The translations under genes were made by a program, and so were the position numbers. Below are positions 19,035 through 27,259 of a stretch of 64,000 nt of DNA, piece after piece. Numbering within the stretch: the stretch's first letter is position 1; every line of letters starts with the position of its first letter. Under the pieces are notes generated by a model. That model was not told the DNA's origin. It searched no databases and worked only from the letters and a program-made list of their open reading frames with translations. The stretch lies in NCBI RefSeq assembly GCF_001619955.1, contig NZ_LQQO01000011.1:124001-188000 (forward strand). The letters are read 5' to 3'. This DNA is from Sphingomonas hankookensis. GTDB lineage: Bacteria > Pseudomonadota > Alphaproteobacteria > Sphingomonadales > Sphingomonadaceae.

Positions 19035-19972
19035 GCGACTGTCCCTTTTTCGTCTGTTGCCGCACCCTCTAGCGCAGGGTCGGGTGTTTCCGCCAGCGCC
19101 GCGTTCAATTCGCCGCCGATCACCACGCCCAGGCCGACGATGTAGAAGAAAAACAGCGCGATCATCACACCGGCCAGGCTGCCATAGGTGCGGTCATATC
19201 CGCCCAGCGCATCGATCGCGAGCGGAAGGAGCTGCGTCGTGCCGATCCACACCGTCGCCGTCGCCACCGCTCCGGGCCATTTCGGGCAGTTGGAATTGCG
19301 GTATTTCTTGGGGCTGAGCGAATAGAACAGCGTGTAGAGCGCGATGAACAGCGCCAGCGCCGGAAACAGCTTCGCGATCGACAGATAGGCTGCATAGGGC
19401 TGCAGGAACGGAAGCAGGCGATAGATGACCTGCTCGACGCCGACCAGCACGACCTGAAGGCTGAACGCGATCATCAGCATCACCACCGACCCGACGATCA
19501 GCCCGATCGACCCCAGTCGATATTCCCAAAAGGGTCGCGAGAACGGGATGCCATAGGCCTGCCGCAGGATCGATCGCACCGTTTCGATAAAGCCGGTGGT
19601 CGTCCACAAACCGACCAGCGCGCCCAGCCACAGCAGCGACCCCGATCGCGCCTGCAACACGTCGAGGATCGGTTGTTGCAACACGGTCGCGACTTCGGGC
19701 GGCACGGTCTGCAGGAACGCCGTCACCGCATGGATGCTGTCGCCGCTGCGCCCGACCGCCCGCGCGATCGCCGCCGCGACGATGAAGAACGGGAACAGCG
19801 TCAGCAGCGACAGATAGGCAAGGTTGCCGGCATGGGTGAAGCCGTCGTTGAACGTACCGATCGCGACACGCTTCGTCACCTCGATCGCGCGCGCAGACGG
19901 GCGCAGCCGCGCAAGCGACGGGCGCCCGTGACGGTGCCGGGCCTCGGGACTGGTCGGGGACGGCTCGTTCAT
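19031..19972 (-). CDS. YihY/BrkB-family inner-membrane protein
   Basis: 313 aa with six hydrophobic segments spaced as in the YihY (formerly RNase BN) family. Landmarks are GNLAYLSLLTLFPFFIVAAAIA near residue 50, LWTTTGFIETVRSILRQAYG near 130, and the C-terminal YDRTYGSLAGVMIALFFFYIVGLGVVIGGELNAAL. Integral inner-membrane protein of unsettled function. The older RNase BN label is wrong for this family. It lies between dnaJ-like and fabI in the same operon. Confidence 0.9.
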   Translation of the reverse strand: MNEPSPTSPEARHRHGRPSLARLRPSARAIEVTKRVAIGTFNDGFTHAGNLAYLSLLTLFPFFIVAAAIARAVGRSGDSIHAVTAFLQTVPPEVATVLQQPILDVLQARSGSLLWLGALVGLWTTTGFIETVRSILRQAYGIPFSRPFWEYRLGSIGLIVGSVVMLMIAFSLQVVLVGVEQVIYRLLPFLQPYAAYLSIAKLFPALALFIALYTLFYSLSPKKYRNSNCPKWPGAVATATVWIGTTQLLPLAIDALGGYDRTYGSLAGVMIALFFFYIVGLGVVIGGELNAALAETPDPALEGAATDEKGTVA

Positions 19973-20003
19973 GCAGTTCGTTTCGAATGGTTTCGCAGGC
20001 GGA

Positions 20004-20948
20004 TCAAACGCCCAGCTTCGCCCTCGGGTCCGTATTCGCGCCGCTCCACCCCTCGACGAAGCGCGTCAGGTCGGCGTCATCGGTTGGAAGGTCGATCATC
20101 AGCGTGACCAGCTGGTCGCCGCGCGTCCCGTCCTTGCGGTGAAACCCGCGCCCTTTCAGGCGAAGCGTCTTGCCCGACGTCGCCCCCTTGGGCACGCTCA
20201 GCATCACCGCCCCCTCGACGGTGGGCACGCGCACCTTGCCGCCCAGCACCGCCTCGGCCAGGTTGATCGGCAGGTCGACGCGCACATCGTCGCCGTCGCG
20301 GGTATAGAAACGGTGCGGCTGCACCTCGACCGTGACGATCGCATCGCCCGCCCCGCCCGGCCCCGGATCGCCCTTGCCCGACAGGCGCATCTGCGTGCCG
20401 GTATCGACACCCGCCGGCAGTTTCAGGTCGATGGTCTTGCCATCGGCCAGCGTGATGCGCTGCGGGCTGAGCGTCGCAGCATCCTCGAACGGCACCTTCA
20501 ATCGATAGGCGACATTGCCGCCCTTGGGCTGGGCGCGCCGCCCGAACCCGCTGGCGAAGCCGCCACCGGCGCCACCGGCCCGGCCGCCGAACAGTCCTTC
20601 GAAAATGTCCGAAAAGTCGCCGCCCTGTCCTTCCGGTCCCATGTCGAACCCGCCGCGCCCGCCTGGTCCCGGGCGAAAGCCGCCGGCCCCGCCACCGCCG
20701 GTGCCAAAGCCGAACGGCGAGGTCGGATTGCCGTCGCCGTCGATCTCGCCCCGGTCGAACCGCGCGCGCTTGTCCTTGTCGGTCAGCAGGTCATAGGCCT
20801 GCGTGACCTTGGTGAAGCGGTCGGACGCCGCCTTGTTGTCCTTGTTCCGGTCCGGGTGCAGCTCCTTGGCGAGCTTGCGATACGCCTTCTTGATATCTGC
20901 TTCGGTCGCGCCGCGCGCGACACCCAGGGTTGCATAGGGATCAGCCAT
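20004..20948 (-). CDS. DnaJ-class (CbpA-like) co-chaperone
   Basis: 314 aa from the ATG at 20948. N-terminal J domain (residues 1-66) with the HPD motif in ELHPDRNKD. A Gly/Phe-rich linker follows (about 75-150, FGTGGGGAGGFRPGPGGRGG and similar). Two C-terminal beta-domains (VAYRLKVPFEDAA, PHRFYTRDGDDVRVDLPINLAEAVLGG) complete it. The zinc-finger of true DnaJ is missing, so it is CbpA/type-II-like: it stimulates a DnaK-type ATPase and binds unfolded clients. First gene of the minus-strand run to aroC; divergent from the DUF4197 gene. Confidence 0.92.
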   Translation of the reverse strand: MADPYATLGVARGATEADIKKAYRKLAKELHPDRNKDNKAASDRFTKVTQAYDLLTDKDKRARFDRGEIDGDGNPTSPFGFGTGGGGAGGFRPGPGGRGGFDMGPEGQGGDFSDIFEGLFGGRAGGAGGGFASGFGRRAQPKGGNVAYRLKVPFEDAATLSPQRITLADGKTIDLKLPAGVDTGTQMRLSGKGDPGPGGAGDAIVTVEVQPHRFYTRDGDDVRVDLPINLAEAVLGGKVRVPTVEGAVMLSVPKGATSGKTLRLKGRGFHRKDGTRGDQLVTLMIDLPTDDADLTRFVEGWSGANTDPRAKLGV

Positions 20949-21106
20949 GCTCCGGTAGCTAGGGCGCGCCGCGCGGCTCGGCAATGGGTTGCGCGGCCGA
21001 AACGGAAGCAAAACGAAGCGCGGTTCAACGTCGGTTCACGGCGGACACGGCACCGGGAGCCATCGCCTGCGTTGGCAGCGCAACATTCGTTCCGGAGAAG
21101 CCCGTC

Positions 21107-21802
21107 ATGATCCATGCCTCGCTGTCGCCCCAAATTTCACGCCGCCGTATCCTCGGTGCCGCCGCTTTGGTCCTCCCGGTCGCCGTGCTCGGCGGCTGTG
21201 CCACGCCGCTTGGCAGCTATGGCGTCGAGGAAGGCGTCCGGCGCCTGCTGACCCTGTCCAGCCAGCGGGCGTTCGACCGGCTGCTGCGGCCCGGCGGCTT
21301 CTATGACGATCAGCTGACCCGCCTGACCCTGCCGGAGACCGCCGGGCAGAACAATGTGCTGGCAGCGGTGCTGAGGACGAACGCGGTGCGTGGCCGCATC
21401 GCCATGGCGCTGAACGATATCGCAGTCGATGCCGCCGACCGCGCGACGCCGATCGTGCTCGATTCGATCCGTGGCCTCACGCTGGCCGATGCCGTCGCCG
21501 TGCTGCGCGGCGGCCCGACCGCCGCCACCGACCTGCTGGCGCAATCGGCACGCGGCGCGGTGATCGAGGCGATGTTCCCCGAATTTTCGAACGGCCTGCG
21601 GTCGGACGCGACCGAAATCCTCTCGGCGATCGTCACCGCGCAGACCGGCATCGACTATACCGCCATCGCCCGCAGCGCCGCCGATCAGGCCGGCAACGCC
21701 ATCTTCCGCGCGATCGGCCGCGAGGAGGCCGCGATCCGCGCCGATCCGCGCCGCACCGGCGACCCGGTGCTGACCGCGCTGCTGCTCGGCACGCGCGGCT
21801 GA
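21107..21802 (+). CDS. DUF4197 lipoprotein
   Basis: 231 aa from the ATG at 21107 with GGAG upstream. The signal region SRRRILGAAALVLPVAVLGGC has both a twin-arginine-like start and a lipobox ending in Cys, so it is probably a Tat- or Sec-exported lipoprotein. The mature part (VEEGVRRLLTLSSQRAFDRLL..., GFYDDQLTRLTLP) is all-helical and matches the DUF4197 family, for which no function is established. A 43-bp gap separates it from the downstream monooxygenase. Confidence 0.85.
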   Translation: MIHASLSPQISRRRILGAAALVLPVAVLGGCATPLGSYGVEEGVRRLLTLSSQRAFDRLLRPGGFYDDQLTRLTLPETAGQNNVLAAVLRTNAVRGRIAMALNDIAVDAADRATPIVLDSIRGLTLADAVAVLRGGPTAATDLLAQSARGAVIEAMFPEFSNGLRSDATEILSAIVTAQTGIDYTAIARSAADQAGNAIFRAIGREEAAIRADPRRTGDPVLTALLLGTRG

Positions 21803-21845
21803 CGCCGGGCTTGGCAAGGGTGCCGGCACGGCCGATATCCCGGCC

Positions 21846-23327
21846 ATGGCGATCCTAGTCGAACCCGAACTCGATGTCGCGATCATCGGTGCCGGCCTGT
21901 CCGGCATCGATGCCGCATGGCACCTGCAACGGCGCTGCCCCGACCGGCGCTATGCGATCTTCGAGGCACGCGACGCGATCGGCGGCACCTGGGATCTGTT
22001 CCGCTATCCCGGCGTCCGCTCGGATTCCGACATGCATACGCTGGGCTTCCCGTTCCGGCCGTGGCGCGGGGACAAGGCGATCGCCGATGGCAGCGACATT
22101 CGCGATTATATCGAGGATACCGCGCGCAGCTTCGGCATCGACCGCCACATCCGCTTTCGCCACCGCATCGTCCGTGCCGAATGGTCGTCGCAAACCGCGC
22201 GCTGGACGCTGACCGTCGAGGTCGACGGCGCGGTGTCGACCGTCACCTGCCGGTTCCTGTTCATGGGCTGCGGCTATTATGATTATGCCAGCGGCCATGC
22301 CCCGGATTTTCCGGGACGGGCGGACTTTGCCGGGCGCATCGTCCATCCCCAGCACTGGCCGAAGGACCTCGACGTCGCCGGCAGGCGCGTGGCGGTGATC
22401 GGCAGCGGCGCGACGGCGGTGACGCTGGTCCCTGCGCTGGCCGCACGCGGCGCGCAGGTGACGATGGTGCAGCGCTCGCCCAGTCATATCGTGTCGCAAC
22501 CTTCGCGGGATCGCGTCGCGCATCTTCTCTACCGCCTGCTGCCGGAACCGGTCGCGGGACGCCTTGCCCGGTGGAAAAGCGCCGCGCTGGGCCTCGCCGC
22601 CTTTCAGTTCGCCCGCAGATTTCCGCGCCGGATGGAGGCGTTCATCCTGAACGGCGTTCGCCGCGAACTGCCCGACTTGCCCGATGTCGATCGCCACTTC
22701 ACCCCGCGCTACGATCCGTGGGACCAGCGGCTGTGCCTGGTGCCGGACGCCGACCTGTTCGCCGCGCTGCGCGACGGATCGGCCAGCATCCGCACCGATG
22801 CGATCCGCCGCTTCACCCCCACCGGCATCGAGCTGGCATCGGGCGGCCATGTCGATGCCGATATCATCGTCACCGCAACGGGGCTGAAGCTGCATCTGCT
22901 GGGCGGGATCGCGCTCACCATCGACGGCACGCCGTTCGTCCCCGCCGACCATCTGATCTATCGCGGCATGATGGCCTCGGGCGTGCCGAACATGGTGCTG
23001 GCACTCGGCTATACCAACGCGTCGTGGACGCTGAAGATCGACCTGGTGGCGCGTCGCATGTGCCGCATGCTGAACCATATGCGACGGCATGGCTACGACA
23101 TCTGCCTGCCCGCGCCGCCCGGACCGGACGTGGAACGCCGCCCGCTGCTCGATTTCAGTTCGGGTTACGTCACCCGTGCGGCCAGCATCACCCCGGCGCA
23201 AGGATCGCGCACGCCGTGGCGGCTGCACCAGAATTACTTTCTCGACTATATGACGCTCGGCTTCGGCAAGATCGGCGATGGCGTCTTGCGCTTCGCCCGC
23301 ACAGGCGATGCTTCAGCGCGCGGCTGA
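21846..23327 (+). CDS. Flavin-binding monooxygenase, Baeyer-Villiger type
   Basis: 493-aa FAD- and NADPH-dependent oxygenase. The first Rossmann motif is IIGAGLSGIDAAWHL (residues 13-27). GGTWDLFRYPGVRSDSDMHT is the flavin-contact loop of class B monooxygenases. The Baeyer-Villiger fingerprint F-x-G-x3-H-x3-W-P is met exactly by FAGRIVHPQHWP (about residues 162-173). A second dinucleotide motif VIGSGATAV follows near 185. Expected chemistry is insertion of one oxygen atom into a ketone or oxidation of a heteroatom; the substrate is unknown. It overlaps the convergent GGDEF gene by 15 bp. AlmA-like alkane/ketone oxygenases have the same layout and are an alternative. Confidence 0.88.
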   Translation: MAILVEPELDVAIIGAGLSGIDAAWHLQRRCPDRRYAIFEARDAIGGTWDLFRYPGVRSDSDMHTLGFPFRPWRGDKAIADGSDIRDYIEDTARSFGIDRHIRFRHRIVRAEWSSQTARWTLTVEVDGAVSTVTCRFLFMGCGYYDYASGHAPDFPGRADFAGRIVHPQHWPKDLDVAGRRVAVIGSGATAVTLVPALAARGAQVTMVQRSPSHIVSQPSRDRVAHLLYRLLPEPVAGRLARWKSAALGLAAFQFARRFPRRMEAFILNGVRRELPDLPDVDRHFTPRYDPWDQRLCLVPDADLFAALRDGSASIRTDAIRRFTPTGIELASGGHVDADIIVTATGLKLHLLGGIALTIDGTPFVPADHLIYRGMMASGVPNMVLALGYTNASWTLKIDLVARRMCRMLNHMRRHGYDICLPAPPGPDVERRPLLDFSSGYVTRAASITPAQGSRTPWRLHQNYFLDYMTLGFGKIGDGVLRFARTGDASARG

Positions 23328-26300
23328 CGCGTCGACCTCCGCCCCGTCGTCCAGCACGCCCCGGTCGCGCCCTGCCCGCTTCGCGCGGTACAGCGCCAGG
23401 TCGGCGCGGTGCAGCAGTTCGGCCGGCGACGTGTCGCCCGTCGCCACCGCAATCCCGCCGCTGACCGTCACCCGCACCGCAATCCCGTTCGCGACGATCG
23501 GGTCGGCGGCGACGGCGGCGCGCACCCGCTCGCTGGTGTCCAGCGCTTCTTCGGGCGAAATGTCGGCGAACAGGATCGCAATCTCCTCCCCGCCATAGCG
23601 CGCCACCGAATCGACCGCGCGCACCGACGCGGCGATCCGCGTCGCGACCGCCTCGATGACCATGTCGCCCACCTGATGCCCGTGCGCGTCGTTGATCCGC
23701 TTGAACCGGTCGATGTCGAGCATCGCGACGACATAATGCCCGCCGGAGCGCAACGCCGTTTCGCGCGCTGCCTCCAGCATCGCGATCATCGTCCGCCGGT
23801 TGGCGAGGCCGGTCAGCGGGTCGGTGCCGGCCAGCCGTTCCAGCCGGGCATTGGCCGCGCGCAGCTCCCGCGTCCGCTGCTCGACCACATTCTCCAGCGC
23901 GCGCGTCCGGCGGCGCAGCACGACCGTGCGCAACTGCACGATGCCGAACACCGTTAGCACCGCCACCAGCAGCAGCGCGGCGCGGACCACCCAGCGTTCA
24001 TGCCATGCCTGCGCCACCACCAGGCTCACCCGGCCGGTGACCACGCGCGGGTGCACACCCGGAATCTGCGCCTGCAGTTCGAGGATGTAGGTGCCGCCGG
24101 GCAGGTTGGTGTAGATCGCCGTCGCCGGGCTGGCGGGGGGGATCGCGACCCAGTCGGCGTCGAACCCGCGCAGGCGATAGCGATAGCGTATCTCCTCCGG
24201 CGCGGCATAATCGCTCAACGCAAAGGCGATGCGGATGTCGTGCCCGTCGGCATGGATAGTGCGGTCGCGTGCCAGCGGGTCGAAGGGAACGACACGGCCA
24301 TTCTCCTCGATCTCGCTCAGCGTCAACGGCGGCGTTGCGGTCGGATGCGCGGCGAGCAGCCGGTCGGGCCGCAGCACCATCAGCCCCCCGGTTCCCCCGA
24401 ACAGCAGGTCGCCGGTGCGGGTGATCGCCGACACGCGCTGGCTGAACGAATTGGCGGTCAGCCCGTCGCGGCGGCTGACCGTCAGCACGCTTTCGTGGCG
24501 CGGATCGATCACCGAAATCCCGCTGGCCCCGGTGGCCCATAGCCGCCCGGCGCGGTCGATCTGCACCGCCGCGACATTGTCGTTGGCGAGGCCGCGTGCC
24601 TCAGTGATCGCGTGGAACCGCCAGTCGTCCCCCACACGCTTGCCACGGGCGACCCCGCCATAGGTGCCCACCCACAGCGCGTCGCCCGCCGCCACGATCG
24701 ATCCGGTATAGTTTTGCGGCAGGCTCGTCGGATCGGCGGGATCGTTGCGATAGGTCGCGAAGCGGCCGTTCGCCGGATCGAACCGGTTGATCCCGCGCGG
24801 GGTCGCGATCCAGACGCCGCCGCCGCGTGCCGCGACGATATTGATGACTTCGTTGTTCGCGAGCGACGCGTCGTTCCCCGGCTGATGGCGATAGCGGCGG
24901 ACCGTCCCGCTGCGTTCGTCGCGCACGAACAACCCGCGATAGGTGCCGATCAACAGGCGATGGTCGATCCGCAGCATCGAAATGACCGGCAAATCGCCCA
25001 GTTCGGGCAGCGGCAGCGCGCGTTCGGCCAGCGTATCCGGATCGATCATCACGACCCCGCGTCCGCCGGCCAAAATCGTGCCGTCGGGGCGTTCGGCGAA
25101 CGCCTTGATATCCTGCCCGGCATGGTTGCCGTCCAGCCGCAGGTGGCGGACCACTCCCCGCGCACGGTCGACCATGTCGATCATCCCGTTGCTCATGCCG
25201 ACCCAGATGCGGTCGCGGCGGTCGACCATCACCCCGCTGACCGTGCGATCGGCCAGCGAATGGCGCGGATCGGGCATGGCGTTGCCGATGGTCAGGATCG
25301 CTTCGGGTGCCGGGTCGGTATGCGACGCGCCGACCTCGGTCGCCGCCCACAACCGCCCCGTCCGGTCGATATGCAGGTCGCGTACGGTATCCCCCGACAG
25401 CGACCCGCGATTGGCCTGGAGGTTGCGGATCGATCGAACGGCAAGGCCGCCCTCGGTTGCGATGCGCAGCACGCCGACGCCATCGGTCCCGGCCCACACC
25501 ACGCCGTTCGGCCCGATGGCGAAGGTGCGGACGGTACGGTGCGCGATCAACGGCGACGCGCCCGCCAGCGCCGCTGGCTGGATGACGCGGCCACCCGCCA
25601 ACTGCACGAAGATGCCGTGCGATCCGGTGCCGATCCACAACCGCCCCATCCGGTCGCGGGCGATCGCCCAGACGTCGCCGATATCCGGGGTCGCCACCGC
25701 CACGAAGCGGACCGCGCCGCGTCGCCGGACGAACAGCCCATGGTCGCCACCGGCATAGAGCGTCCCGTCGGCATCGCGATGCACCGCGAACGCGCCCTCG
25801 GCCAGCGCATCGCCCTGGCTGGCCACCGGTGCGATCCGGTCGTGCCGGGCATCGTAATGGAACACGCCCCGGTCCGACGCGACATAGGCACCGTCCTGTC
25901 CGTCGGACACGATCGACATGATGCGCGTGCCTACGCCGACCCCCGTCGCCCCGCCGATCGCTGCGAAGCCGTTCGAGCGCGGGTCGTACCGGACCATTCC
26001 GCCGACATTGGTGCCGACCAGCACCGCGCCATGCGGCAGCGCCAGCAGCGAACGGATGTAATTGTCGGGAACGCCACCAGTCCGCCCGATGGTCTGGCGG
26101 AATACCTTCAACCGTTGCCCGTCATAGCGCGCCAGCCCGCCGCGCGTGCCGATCCACATCAACCCGTCGCTGCTCTGGACGATGGCGGTGGTCGTCGAAT
26201 GCGGCAGTCCGGCGCTGCCGTCCAGCGTCTGGAACCATGGCGTGCGCCAGGCCGCCCAACCGTCCGCGACCGCCGACGCGCGCGCCATGGCAGGCAGCAC

Positions 26301-26345
26301 GCCCGCCATCAGCAGGATAAGAAGGGCCAGACGTCGCATCGACAT
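23313..26345 (-). CDS. Diguanylate cyclase with periplasmic two-component-type beta-propellers
   Basis: 1010 aa from MSMRRL (26345; 26339 is an alternative). A signal peptide is followed by about 700 residues of repeated propeller blades of the Reg_prop type (e.g. SSDGLMWIGTRGGLARYDG, recurring W-IGT/WAAT motifs). A Y_Y_Y-like Ig domain (YRYRLRGFDADWVAIP) comes next, then one membrane helix (about residue 790), a short coiled coil and a C-terminal GGDEF domain. The active site reads GGEEI near residue 917, and the upstream R-A-V-D matches the RxxD inhibitory site. It should make cyclic-di-GMP in response to a periplasmic ligand. It is upstream of the kinase-dld pair but separately placed. Confidence 0.92.
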   Translation of the reverse strand: MSMRRLALLILLMAGVLPAMARASAVADGWAAWRTPWFQTLDGSAGLPHSTTTAIVQSSDGLMWIGTRGGLARYDGQRLKVFRQTIGRTGGVPDNYIRSLLALPHGAVLVGTNVGGMVRYDPRSNGFAAIGGATGVGVGTRIMSIVSDGQDGAYVASDRGVFHYDARHDRIAPVASQGDALAEGAFAVHRDADGTLYAGGDHGLFVRRRGAVRFVAVATPDIGDVWAIARDRMGRLWIGTGSHGIFVQLAGGRVIQPAALAGASPLIAHRTVRTFAIGPNGVVWAGTDGVGVLRIATEGGLAVRSIRNLQANRGSLSGDTVRDLHIDRTGRLWAATEVGASHTDPAPEAILTIGNAMPDPRHSLADRTVSGVMVDRRDRIWVGMSNGMIDMVDRARGVVRHLRLDGNHAGQDIKAFAERPDGTILAGGRGVVMIDPDTLAERALPLPELGDLPVISMLRIDHRLLIGTYRGLFVRDERSGTVRRYRHQPGNDASLANNEVINIVAARGGGVWIATPRGINRFDPANGRFATYRNDPADPTSLPQNYTGSIVAAGDALWVGTYGGVARGKRVGDDWRFHAITEARGLANDNVAAVQIDRAGRLWATGASGISVIDPRHESVLTVSRRDGLTANSFSQRVSAITRTGDLLFGGTGGLMVLRPDRLLAAHPTATPPLTLSEIEENGRVVPFDPLARDRTIHADGHDIRIAFALSDYAAPEEIRYRYRLRGFDADWVAIPPASPATAIYTNLPGGTYILELQAQIPGVHPRVVTGRVSLVVAQAWHERWVVRAALLLVAVLTVFGIVQLRTVVLRRRTRALENVVEQRTRELRAANARLERLAGTDPLTGLANRRTMIAMLEAARETALRSGGHYVVAMLDIDRFKRINDAHGHQVGDMVIEAVATRIAASVRAVDSVARYGGEEIAILFADISPEEALDTSERVRAAVAADPIVANGIAVRVTVSGGIAVATGDTSPAELLHRADLALYRAKRAGRDRGVLDDGAEVDASAAR

Positions 26346-26383
26346 TGTAATGAAGGATTGCGACGAGTCTGGTTTAAACGTCC

Positions 26384-27259
26384 TTAACGCAGTTCGTCGC
26401 TCGACCGCGATTCGAGGCCGGCCAGCCGCACCGCACCGTCCAGCGGATCGCCCATCGGCGGACACAGATGCGCGACGGTCCGCACGCGCAGCCAGGGTTG
26501 CAGCCGCGGCGCCAGCCCGCCGACGAGCGTACAGCGCGTCACCCCGCGGGCGACGATGGTTTCGATGAACCGCTCGACATGGCCCGCCGCATCCTCGACG
26601 ATCGACCGGGCGATGGGATCGTCCGCATCGGCATGGTCCATCACGATCGGCGCCAGCGCCCCGTAATCGCGCGGCCCCGCGGTGGCCATCCACGCCACCG
26701 CCTTCAGCACGTCATGGTCGAACAGCGCCGCCACCGCATCCGCCAGCGGCGTGTGCCGTGTCCGCCCGTCGAGTGCACGCAGCGCATGGCGCACCGCACT
26801 CAGCCCCAGCGCCGCGCCGCTCCCCTCGTCCGACACCGGAAAACCGTACCCGCCCAGCGCGACCTCCTGACCGTCGATGCGCAGCAGCGCCGCGCTGCCG
26901 GTGCCGAGGATCAGGATCGCGCCATCGCCGCCACCATGCGCGCCCAGGTGCGCGATCTGCGCGTCGCTCGCCAGCACGACCGCAGCGACGCCGAAGTCGG
27001 TCGCCTCCAGCGCGGCGCGGATACCCGGCCGACGAATGCCCGCAATCCCCATGCCGACGCGGACCGTCGCTTTCTCCGCCGGCGACAGCCTCTCGGTTGC
27101 CTGCGCGATCACATCGGTCAGCACCGCCCGCAGCGCATCGACCCCGATCCCGGCATTGGCTGCGCCTGCCTGCCCGGTGCCGATCACCCGCCCGGAGGCG
27201 TCGACCAACCTTGCCCGGCAATTGCTGCCGCCGGCATCGATGCCTAGAAAAAAGCTCAT
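26384..27259 (-). CDS. BadF/BadG/BcrA/BcrD-type ATPase, probable N-acetylhexosamine kinase
   Basis: 291 aa. The ASKHA-fold kinase is recognised by FLGIDAGGSNCRARLVD (phosphate loop, residues 3-19), ILILGTGSAALLR (about 110), the GYGFPVSDEGSGAALG loop (about 130) and LVGGLAPRL near the C-terminus. This branch includes GlcNAc, glucosamine and MurNAc/GlcNAc (MurK-type) kinases. The start at 27259 is chosen because it forms an ATGA overlap with the D-lactate dehydrogenase stop. Coupling of an amino-sugar kinase with D-lactate oxidation suggests use of MurNAc products, but this is inference. BadF-type reductase activators also share the fold, though none of their Fe-S cysteines are seen here. Confidence 0.82.
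   Translation of the reverse strand: MSFFLGIDAGGSNCRARLVDASGRVIGTGQAGAANAGIGVDALRAVLTDVIAQATERLSPAEKATVRVGMGIAGIRRPGIRAALEATDFGVAAVVLASDAQIAHLGAHGGGDGAILILGTGSAALLRIDGQEVALGGYGFPVSDEGSGAALGLSAVRHALRALDGRTRHTPLADAVAALFDHDVLKAVAWMATAGPRDYGALAPIVMDHADADDPIARSIVEDAAGHVERFIETIVARGVTRCTLVGGLAPRLQPWLRVRTVAHLCPPMGDPLDGAVRLAGLESRSSDELR

Noticed and set aside
19031..19972. Annotation as ribonuclease BN.
   Set aside because: The sequence is a polytopic membrane protein of the YihY family, for which the old RNase BN name is an error; no nuclease motif is present.
26384..27259. Annotation as a 2-hydroxyacyl-CoA dehydratase or benzoyl-CoA reductase activator.
   Set aside because: The fold is shared, but the bridging Fe-S cysteines are absent and no dehydratase subunits are nearby.
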